From NCBI RefSeq assembly GCF_023701745.1, contig NZ_JAJOZB010000001.1, positions 5,927,501 to 5,991,500 of the forward strand: 64,000 bases of DNA, read 5' to 3'. Of the stretch, positions 1 through 6,868 are shown piece after piece (position 1 is the stretch's first letter; every line of letters starts with the position of its first letter). The notes under the pieces were generated by a model that saw only the letters and a list, made by a program, of their open reading frames with translations, was not told where the DNA came from and ran no database searches. Made by a program: the position numbers and the translations under genes. Source of the DNA: Streptomyces sp. RKAG293 (lineage in GTDB: Bacteria > Actinomycetota > Actinomycetes > Streptomycetales > Streptomycetaceae).

Positions 1-317
1 GCCGGGCCTTCCCCTTCGTCGTGCTCACCAGCAACGGCGAGCGTGACTTCCCGGCGCCGCTGCTGCGGCGCTGCATCCATCTCGAACTGGGGCAGCCCGA
101 CCACAAGCGGCTGGCCACCGTGGTCCGGGCGCATCTGGGGACCGAGGCGGCCCGGATCGGCGACGATCTGATCACCCGCTTCCTGGAGCGCTCGCGCAGC
201 GAACTCCTCGCCGCGGACCAGCTGTTGAACGCGATCTACCTCACGCACCACGCCGCGCCGCCGTCCCGCGACCGGCTCGCCGACATGCTCATCCAGCGAC
301 TCGACCGGCCGAGGTGA
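1..317 (+). CDS. MoxR-type AAA ATPase, C-terminal part only (runs off the left edge)
   Basis: The reading frame is open from base 3 and stops with TGA at 315-317, so only about 104 C-terminal residues are present. The visible part contains VVLTSNGERDFPAPLLRRC, which matches sensor 1 and the arginine-finger segment (LLRRC) of MoxR-like AAA+ ATPases, followed by a helical lid domain. The Walker motifs lie outside the window. The next gene starts four bases after the stop, so the two are probably co-transcribed. MoxR ATPases paired with von Willebrand-like proteins act as chaperone-like remodelling pairs in other systems. Here the pair sits directly upstream of an FxSxx-COOH RiPP locus, a common companion arrangement in Streptomyces as I recall it. 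The family call is fairly sure; the role is inference. Confidence 0.75.
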   Translation, partial: RAFPFVVLTSNGERDFPAPLLRRCIHLELGQPDHKRLATVVRAHLGTEAARIGDDLITRFLERSRSELLAADQLLNAIYLTHHAAPPSRDRLADMLIQRLDRPR

Positions 318-321
318 GGGT

Positions 322-3300
322 GTGACAGCGCCTCCCCCCTCCCCGCCACCTTCGCCGGGGCCGCGCCGTGATCCGCTCGCGGAGATCATCGAGCGGCTGC
401 GCGGGGCGGGACTCGATCCGGACCTGGGTGAACTGGCCGACGCCGTCTGGCTGGCGCGCTGGTCGCAGCCCGCCGGGGCCGGCGCGGAGCCCGGCGAGTG
501 GGCCGACGGCCCGCGCCCGGCGGACCGGGCGTCCGGGACGGCCGGCGGGGACACCGCGGACCGGGCGGCGGACCCGGCGGCCGACGCGGCGGACCGCGAC
601 GACGGTCCGGGGGCGGGATCCGGCCATCCCGGCGGCGGCCTGCCCGGGGGCAGCATCGCGCTGTATCCGGGGGAGCGGGACCGCACGGCCGGCGGCGGAC
701 GGGGCTCGCCGCTGCCGGGCGGCGCCATCTCCATCGGTGTGCCCGAGGCGCCCGCACTGCCGGGGCTGCTGGAACTGCAGCGGGCCCTGCGTCCGTTGCA
801 GCGCTACCACAGCGCCGCACCGCCGATCCGCAGCGAGCTGGACGAGTCGGCGACGGCGGAGCGCAGCGCGCGGGCCGGCGGTCTGCTGATGCCGGTCTTC
901 CGCAGCATCTCGCGGGGCGACGCCTCGCTGCAGCTGCTGATGGACGCCTCGTCGTCGATGTACGTGTGGGAACGCATGCTCGGCGAGTTCCAGCAGGTCT
1001 TCGGGCAGTTGGGCGCCTTCCGCGACGTCCATGTGCAGTACCTGCACCAGACCCCGGACGGCGGCGCCGCGGTGAGCCGCCGCTTCGAACCCGGCGCCGC
1101 CGGGCTGCGCTCCGCGGACCAGCTGAACGACCCGACGGGACGTCAGGTGACGGTCCTCGTCAGCGACTGCGCCGGCCCGCTGTGGCGCAGCGGCGAGGCG
1201 CACCGGCTGCTGCACCGGCTGTCCCGGCACGCGCCCGTCGCCGTGCTGCAGCCGCTGCCGCAGCGGCTGTGGTCCCGTACCCGGCTGCCGACCTCGTACG
1301 GGCTGCTGATGCGCGGCCAGGGCCCTGGCCAGTCGGCGACGCTGCACTTCGAGGGGGAGGGCGCGCTGGAGCGTCCCGGCATGATCCCGGTCCCGGTGCT
1401 GCCGCCGACCGCCGCCGCGCTGGGCGCGTGGGCGCGGCTGCTGTCGGGCACCGGTACGGGTCCGGTGCCGGCCGCGGTGGGCTGGGTGCGGGCCGACCAG
1501 CCGGCCGCGCCGCCGTCCCGGCCGCGCAGACCGCTGGCCCCGGCCGAGCTCGTCGCCCGGTTCCGGTCCGCCGCCTCCCCGGGCGCGGCGCAGCTCGCGG
1601 TGTACGTGGCCGCGGCCCCGCTCTATCTGCCGGTGATGCAGCTGGTGCAGCGCACGATGCTGCCCGACTCCGGACCCGCGGAACTCTCCGAGGTGCTGCT
1701 CAGCGGGCTGCTCACCCGGTCCGGCTCGGGCGGCTCCGCAGGTCCCGGGACGGAGACGCCCCCGTACGGGACGGTGCTGGACACCCCCGCGTACGGCACC
1801 GTGATCGGCGAGGTGCCCCTGGCACGGCCGCCGGCGCAGTGGTACGCGTTCGCCGAGGGCGTCCAGGACGTCCTGCTGGGTCCGTTGGGGCGGGACGAGG
1901 CGCTGCTGGTGCTCAAGCACTGCTCCGAGTACGTCGAGCAGCGCTTCGGGCTCGGCGGCCCCAACTTCCCGGCGCTGGCCATCGCCCAGCTGGCGGACGG
2001 CCGCGGTGGCGGAGCCGTGCCGGGACGGATGCCGGCGCTGGACGGCGGTGCGGAGGACTCGGCCCGGCGGGCCGCGCAGCCCTTCGCCCAGGTGGCGGCG
2101 AAGGTGCTGGAACGCTTCATCCCGCTGACGGACGTGACCGAGCAGATCGGCGTCGAGGGCGGCGCCGGCGCTCCCCGTTCGGAGGCGGCGCTGGAACGGG
2201 CCAGGGTGCTCGTCGAGCGCTTCGAGTCCGACGGCATGGTGCAGAGCCTGCTGGACGCCGTACAGCTGCTCCGCCGGGCGGCGGCCGCCGGGCTGCCGAC
2301 CGCGGCCGATCCCGAGCTCTGGAGCGAGCTGGCGCAGAACCTGCTGCGGCTGTGGCGGCTGCAGGGCGGAGCCGGTCTGCTGCGCGAGGCGCAGGAGGCC
2401 GCGGAGGTCGCCGTCGCCTCGCCCGGAGTGGTGCGGGCCCGCGCCGTGCTGGCCCGGGTGCTGCACGCGGCCGCCTCCGACCTGCGGGCGCTCGGCCAGC
2501 GGCAGGCCGCGCTGGAGCTGCTGCGGCGCGCCGACCGGGAGTTCACGGCGGCCGGCGCGGCCACCGACCTGGACCCCGAGGAGGCGCTGCGCACCACCCT
2601 GCAGCACGCGGAGGTGCTGGAGGAGCAGTGGCGGCTCAGCGGTGACACCGGGCCGCTGCAGGAGACCATCGGCATGCTGGAGGCGTTCTCCGACGGGCGC
2701 CCCTGGGGCGGCGGTAGCGAACCGCAGCCGGCCGGGCTGTCGCTGGCCCGCGGGCGGGCGCTGCTGATGCTGGCCGGGACCGCCGAGGACCTGGAACGGG
2801 CCCGCGTCTACGCCGGGCAGGCCGCCGAGTCCCTGGAGTACGCGTGCGCCGTCATGGCCGCCGGGCCGGGGCCGATGGAGGAGCGGGTCAGGGCCCAGCT
2901 GCTGCTGACCGACGCGCTGCTGCTGACGGGCGACCGGCTCGAGCAGGCCGGCGCGCTGGTGGCGCGGACGCTGGAGGACGTCAGGGAGCAGTCGCTCCGG
3001 GCCGAGGTCCTGGTCAGGTCGGCCCGGATGTGGGTGCACCGGTACGCGGCGGGCGGGCCGCCGCCGGATCTGGACGAGGCGGCGGACCGGTTCGAGGAGG
3101 CGGCCCCGCTGATGCTGCGGGACCGGCCCGAGTACGGCGAGTTGATGCAGGAGTGGGGCGGGGTCCTGCTGCGGCGGGCCGAACTGGACGGCGGTGCGGC
3201 CTTCGTCTCCCGGGCCATCCGGGTGCTGCGGGACTGCCGTATGCACTCTCCGGCGGGTCATCCCCGGCTCACCGAACGGCTGATGATGCTGGGGCGGGCG

Positions 3301-3723
3301 CTGCTGCTGCGCTACCAGACCCGGGAGGACATGGTCGACCTCCGGGAGGCGGAGCACATCTTCGGGCTCGCGGCCAGGAACGGCGGCGCGCCGCTGGTCC
3401 GGGCGCGCGCCTGGCTGGAGCTGGGCGAGGTGCGGCACATCGGCGGGCCCGACCGGCTGGACCAGGCCGCCGACGCGTTCCGCCGGGCGGCCGAGACCGC
3501 CCGCGCGGCCGAGGAGCAGCTGGCCGACCCGTCCCCGGCGGTGCGGCTGACCGCCGAGGCGCACCACCGGCGCGGTGTGGTGTACGAGGCGGCACAACGG
3601 CCGCGGGCCGCGCGGGAGGCGTACCGGGCGGCCCTGGAGGAGTGGCGCAGACTCCCGGACGGCGGGGGCCGGGACGCCGAGTGGACGGCGCAGCGGCTGG
3701 CCCGGATGGGCGGCGGAAGGTAG
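322..3723 (+). CDS. SAV_2336-like protein with VWA-like region and C-terminal TPR-like repeats
   Basis: This GTG-started protein of 1133 residues follows the MoxR ATPase by four bases. Residues 1-140 are a Pro/Gly/Ala-rich segment with low complexity. Around residues 200-260 a VWA-like start is visible (LQLLMDASSSM, with a DxSxS metal-site-like pattern), and VLVSDCAG follows near residue 278. The second half (about 620-1130) is a long run of Ala/Leu/Arg-rich helical repeats that look like degenerate TPRs. This matches the description of SAV_2336 N-terminal domain-related proteins, which accompany a MoxR ATPase and the FxsA/FxsB RiPP genes in streptomycetes. A VWA protein next to a MoxR ATPase suggests a partner pair. 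No catalytic function can be read from it. The substrate and the link to the RiPP are inference. Confidence 0.7.
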   Translation: MTAPPPSPPPSPGPRRDPLAEIIERLRGAGLDPDLGELADAVWLARWSQPAGAGAEPGEWADGPRPADRASGTAGGDTADRAADPAADAADRDDGPGAGSGHPGGGLPGGSIALYPGERDRTAGGGRGSPLPGGAISIGVPEAPALPGLLELQRALRPLQRYHSAAPPIRSELDESATAERSARAGGLLMPVFRSISRGDASLQLLMDASSSMYVWERMLGEFQQVFGQLGAFRDVHVQYLHQTPDGGAAVSRRFEPGAAGLRSADQLNDPTGRQVTVLVSDCAGPLWRSGEAHRLLHRLSRHAPVAVLQPLPQRLWSRTRLPTSYGLLMRGQGPGQSATLHFEGEGALERPGMIPVPVLPPTAAALGAWARLLSGTGTGPVPAAVGWVRADQPAAPPSRPRRPLAPAELVARFRSAASPGAAQLAVYVAAAPLYLPVMQLVQRTMLPDSGPAELSEVLLSGLLTRSGSGGSAGPGTETPPYGTVLDTPAYGTVIGEVPLARPPAQWYAFAEGVQDVLLGPLGRDEALLVLKHCSEYVEQRFGLGGPNFPALAIAQLADGRGGGAVPGRMPALDGGAEDSARRAAQPFAQVAAKVLERFIPLTDVTEQIGVEGGAGAPRSEAALERARVLVERFESDGMVQSLLDAVQLLRRAAAAGLPTAADPELWSELAQNLLRLWRLQGGAGLLREAQEAAEVAVASPGVVRARAVLARVLHAAASDLRALGQRQAALELLRRADREFTAAGAATDLDPEEALRTTLQHAEVLEEQWRLSGDTGPLQETIGMLEAFSDGRPWGGGSEPQPAGLSLARGRALLMLAGTAEDLERARVYAGQAAESLEYACAVMAAGPGPMEERVRAQLLLTDALLLTGDRLEQAGALVARTLEDVREQSLRAEVLVRSARMWVHRYAAGGPPPDLDEAADRFEEAAPLMLRDRPEYGELMQEWGGVLLRRAELDGGAAFVSRAIRVLRDCRMHSPAGHPRLTERLMMLGRALLLRYQTREDMVDLREAEHIFGLAARNGGAPLVRARAWLELGEVRHIGGPDRLDQAADAFRRAAETARAAEEQLADPSPAVRLTAEAHHRRGVVYEAAQRPRAAREAYRAALEEWRRLPDGGGRDAEWTAQRLARMGGGR

Positions 3724-3822
3724 CGGCGGGGCGGCCCGGCAGCCCCGTCTGGTTTTGGGCGCCCGGCGGGCGGGCATCCCAGATGGGCCCCCAACTGCGG
3801 GGGAAAATAAGGTGGTGTGACG

Positions 3823-4014
3823 ATGCGTCAAGGAGAGAACGCGGAGCGTACGGACCTGCCGGACGGCGCGGCGGAGCTGCCGGATCCGCTGACGCTGGAT
3901 CTGGAGTCGCTGCGGGAGGCCGACCATCCGGTACTGGCCGAAGTACTGGAGGGACTGCGGACCCGGCTCGGTGAACCCACCGAGATCCTCTGGGGATTCA
4001 ACAGCGCCTTCTGA
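3823..4014 (+). CDS. fxsA: FxSxx-COOH RiPP precursor peptide
   Basis: This is a 63-residue acidic peptide whose last five residues are F-N-S-A-F, the signature FxSxx at the free C terminus. The body is a Leu/Asp/Glu-rich amphipathic leader ending RLGEPTEILWGFNSAF. In this family a radical SAM enzyme (FxsB) installs a three-residue cyclophane crosslink in the Phe-x-Ser triad. I chose ATG 3823 because AAGGTGG (3809-3815) lies seven bases upstream of it. GTG 3817 is also in frame and would add two residues, but it leaves almost no spacing. The gene is followed by 163 bases and then the maturase gene, so the precursor is probably the first product of a maturation unit. The call rests on the exact C-terminal motif and the neighbours. 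Confidence 0.88.
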   Translation: MRQGENAERTDLPDGAAELPDPLTLDLESLREADHPVLAEVLEGLRTRLGEPTEILWGFNSAF

Positions 4015-4177
4015 GTTCGACCGCGCCTTCCGGCCTGCGGCCGTCCCGCGCCGTCTCCGTGCCCCGCCCGGTTTCGGTCGGATCGCCGACCGATCCGGAC
4101 AATGCCGATACGCCGGCGTTTGTGTTGGCGCAGGAGAAGGAAGGTTCCGCCACGAACCGGGGGACAGGGGACACGCA

Positions 4178-5371
4178 GTGAGGCAGGCCACGGAAGGACC
4201 GGTGAAGCCGCCGGAACCGTCGGGGGCGGACGGTCCACGCCCGGTCCCCTTCCGCCAGTTCATCCTCAAGATGAACGGCCGCTGCAACCTCGCCTGCCGT
4301 TACTGCTATCTCTACGCGGGCCCGGACAGCGGCTGGCGGCACCGTCCCGCCACCCCCACCGCCCCGGTGCTCGACGCCACCGCCGCCCGGATCGCCGAAC
4401 ACGCCGCCGCGCACGGGCTCACCGACATCGCCGTCGTCCTGCACGGCGGCGAACCCCTGCTCGCCGAGGCCGGAGCGCTGGGCGCCGTCGTCGACCGGGT
4501 GCGGGCCGCGGTGCCCGCGGACTGCGCCGTGCACGCCACCGTCCAGACCAACGGCACGCTGCTCGACGACGAGCGGCTGCGGACGCTGGCCGCGCACCGG
4601 ATCCGGGTCGGGGTGAGCCTCGACGGCGGGCTGCCCGCCCACAACCTGGCGCGGGTGGACCACGCGGGCCGCCCGTCGTGGCCGGCCGCCGCCCGCGGGC
4701 TGCGGCTGCTCGCCGAGGACCGGCACCGGGCCGGCTACGCGGGGGTGCTCTGCGTCGTCGACCTCGCCTCCGACCCCGCCGAGGTCTACGAGTCGCTGCT
4801 CGACTTCTCGCCGCCCGCCCTGGACTTCCTCCTCCCGCACGGCAACTGGAGCGCGCCGCCGCCCGGCCTGCCCGCGCCCGCGGAGCGGCCGGCCCCGTAC
4901 GGCGACTGGCTGTGCACCGTCTTCGACCGGTGGTGGCGCGCCGACCGCCGCCGGGTCCGGGTGCGGATCTTCGAGGAGTGCCTCGCGCTGCTCCTCGGCG
5001 CCCCCGCGGCCACCGAATCGCTGGGCCTGCGGCCGTTCGACGCCGTCGTGGTGGAGACCGACGGCAGCATGGAACAGGTCGACTCGCTCAAGTCCGCCTA
5101 CGAGGGCGCCGCCGCCACCGGGCTCGACGTCTTCCACCACTCCTTCGACGAGGCCCTCGCGCACCCGGGTGTCGCCGCCCGGCAGAGCGGACTGGCCGCG
5201 CTGGCCGGACAGTGCCGCCGCTGCCCGCTGGTCCAGGTGTGCGGCGGCGGCAACTACGCCCACCGGTACCGCGCCGGCGAGGGGTTCCGGCATCCGTCGG
5301 TGTACTGCGCGGACCTGCAGCGGCTGATCCGCCATGTCGCGGACCGGCTCGCCGAGGCGGCCGCGGCATGA
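4178..5371 (+). CDS. fxsB: FxsB-family cyclophane-forming radical SAM/SPASM peptide maturase
   Basis: This 397-residue protein carries the radical SAM cluster motif CNLACRYCYLY (C36, C40, C43) and the HGGEPLL segment near residue 90. A C-terminal SPASM-like Cys cluster (CRRCPLVQVCGGG) holds the auxiliary Fe-S site. Its predicted job is to crosslink the Phe ring to the Ser in the C-terminal FxS of the peptide encoded just upstream. GTG 4178 is chosen because an AGGGG sits about seven bases upstream. The frame is open further back to 3971, but that would overlap the precursor gene and translates to compositionally unlikely sequence. GTG 4202 is a second in-frame option. The stop overlaps the next start as ATGA, indicating translational coupling with the HExxH protein. 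Confidence 0.9.
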   Translation: MRQATEGPVKPPEPSGADGPRPVPFRQFILKMNGRCNLACRYCYLYAGPDSGWRHRPATPTAPVLDATAARIAEHAAAHGLTDIAVVLHGGEPLLAEAGALGAVVDRVRAAVPADCAVHATVQTNGTLLDDERLRTLAAHRIRVGVSLDGGLPAHNLARVDHAGRPSWPAAARGLRLLAEDRHRAGYAGVLCVVDLASDPAEVYESLLDFSPPALDFLLPHGNWSAPPPGLPAPAERPAPYGDWLCTVFDRWWRADRRRVRVRIFEECLALLLGAPAATESLGLRPFDAVVVETDGSMEQVDSLKSAYEGAAATGLDVFHHSFDEALAHPGVAARQSGLAALAGQCRRCPLVQVCGGGNYAHRYRAGEGFRHPSVYCADLQRLIRHVADRLAEAAAA

Positions 5372-6810
5372 CCGCAGGGATCCTCTCCGGCGGGCCCGGC
5401 GGCGTATCCGACGCCGTGCTCCGGGAACTCGGCGGAACCCACGGCGGCCGCGCGGAGTTCGCCCTTCTCACGGCGGGCCAGCAGCGGCTGCGCCTGCTCC
5501 AGCTGCGCGCCCTGTTCGACGCGGTCGCGCTGCGCCCCGGCCCGGGTGCGGCGGCGTTCCGGCGGCACTGGGCGCTGCTGGAGGCCGCCGACCGGGCGGA
5601 CCGGGACGCGGCGCGCGGCGTGCTGTTCTACCCCCTCGTCGGCCCCTGGGTCCGGCGCTGCCTGCGGCGGCTCGACAGCGTCGCGCAGGGCGGGCAGGAC
5701 CGGAGCCCGGAACTCCACCGCGAGCTGTCGCACTTCGGCCTCCTCGCCGCCGCGGCGGCGGCGCGCGCCCGCGTGCCGTTCACCCTCAGGACGATCGGTC
5801 ACGACGGCCTGGTGGTGCTGCCGACGCTGGGCGTGCTGCGTTTCGCGGAGCCGCCCGGCGGCGCCGGTCCCGAACCGGTCGAACTGCGCGGCTCCGGCGG
5901 CCGGGTGGCGGTCATCGTGCGGGACGGCGCCCCCGCCGTGCTCCGCCCGCACCGCGACGGATCCTGGCGGTCCGGCGATCCGCGCTGGTGCCCGCTGAGG
6001 GTCCTCACCGGCGGCCCGCGGCCGGTGCTGCTCGACGAGATCGACCCCTTCCGGACCGAGGACAGCGGTCTGGAACGGCACGGCCTGCGGGCCGACGACC
6101 GGCTGACGGCCGCCGGGTCCGACCAGTGGCAGGACGCCTGGGCCGGCGCCATGTCCGTGATCCACCTCGGCGGCGAGACCCGCGCCGCCGAAGTGGCGGC
6201 CCTGCTGGAGTGCTTCGTACCGCTGGCCCCGCCGCCGGGCGCCGGGCCGCACGGCAGCGGCGTCTCGCACTGCAGTGGAACCCGCCGCGAGGCCTTCGGC
6301 GCCGTGCTCAGCAGCACCCCGCGGACCCCCGGCTATCTCGCCGCGACGCTCGTCCACGAACTGCAGCACGCCAAGCTGGGCGCCCTCGCCGATCTCGTCC
6401 TGCTGCACACCTCCGGTGCCCAGCGGCGCTACTGGGCACCCTGGCGGCCCGACCCGCGCCCCTTCGACGGGCTGCTGCAGGGCGCGTACTCGCACCTGGC
6501 GCTCGCCGAGTACTGGCAGCTGTTCGCACTGGGCGCCAAGGACCCGGCGGAGCGCGACAAGGCATGGGCCGAGCACTCCCGCTGCCGCGAACAGGTCGGC
6601 GCCGCGATGCCCGCGCTGGCCGGCTCGCAGAGCCTCACCCATGAGGGAAGGGTGTTCGTCAACGCGATGGTCCGCCAGCTCACCCGATTGAAGGATCATC
6701 CCCCGCCCGAGGGGCACTTGGCCCGTGCGAGCGCCTATGTGGAGACCGCCCGCAGGATGTGGCGGAGGCAGACCTCGGGAGGGGAACCGCCGGTGTATGT
6801 TCCCAGCTAA
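5368..6810 (+). CDS. HExxH-motif protein of the Fxs system (aKG-HExxH-type peptide beta-hydroxylase family)
   Basis: This 480-residue protein is coupled to fxsB through an ATGA overlap. It contains one HExxH motif, VHELQHAKL (H330-E331-L-Q-H334), in the second half, where the rest of the sequence is a helical scaffold. In the databases proteins of this kind beside FxsB are named HEXXH motif or alpha-ketoglutarate-HExxH-type peptide beta-hydroxylases, meaning the motif binds Fe(II) for oxygenation and not Zn for proteolysis. A hydroxylation of the FxsA-derived peptide after crosslinking is therefore the likely role. A peptidase that cuts the leader remains an alternative that sequence alone cannot exclude. 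The family call is fairly sure from motif, size and position. Confidence 0.75.
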   Translation: MTAGILSGGPGGVSDAVLRELGGTHGGRAEFALLTAGQQRLRLLQLRALFDAVALRPGPGAAAFRRHWALLEAADRADRDAARGVLFYPLVGPWVRRCLRRLDSVAQGGQDRSPELHRELSHFGLLAAAAAARARVPFTLRTIGHDGLVVLPTLGVLRFAEPPGGAGPEPVELRGSGGRVAVIVRDGAPAVLRPHRDGSWRSGDPRWCPLRVLTGGPRPVLLDEIDPFRTEDSGLERHGLRADDRLTAAGSDQWQDAWAGAMSVIHLGGETRAAEVAALLECFVPLAPPPGAGPHGSGVSHCSGTRREAFGAVLSSTPRTPGYLAATLVHELQHAKLGALADLVLLHTSGAQRRYWAPWRPDPRPFDGLLQGAYSHLALAEYWQLFALGAKDPAERDKAWAEHSRCREQVGAAMPALAGSQSLTHEGRVFVNAMVRQLTRLKDHPPPEGHLARASAYVETARRMWRRQTSGGEPPVYVPS

Positions 6811-6868
6811 GGGATCTGACGGTCCGTCGAGGCCGTTCGTTTGTTCGCATCACGAGGGAGACGGTCGC

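Noticed and set aside
3971..4177. Longer fxsB starting at GTG 3971
   Set aside because: It would overlap the precursor gene and the extra residues lack family similarity. GTG 4178 has an AGGGG site at good spacing.
289..4287. A 1332-residue open frame on the minus strand opposite the first genes
   Set aside because: It is antisense to well-supported plus-strand proteins, is Arg/Pro/Gly-rich and has no domain. It is a GC-bias shadow frame.
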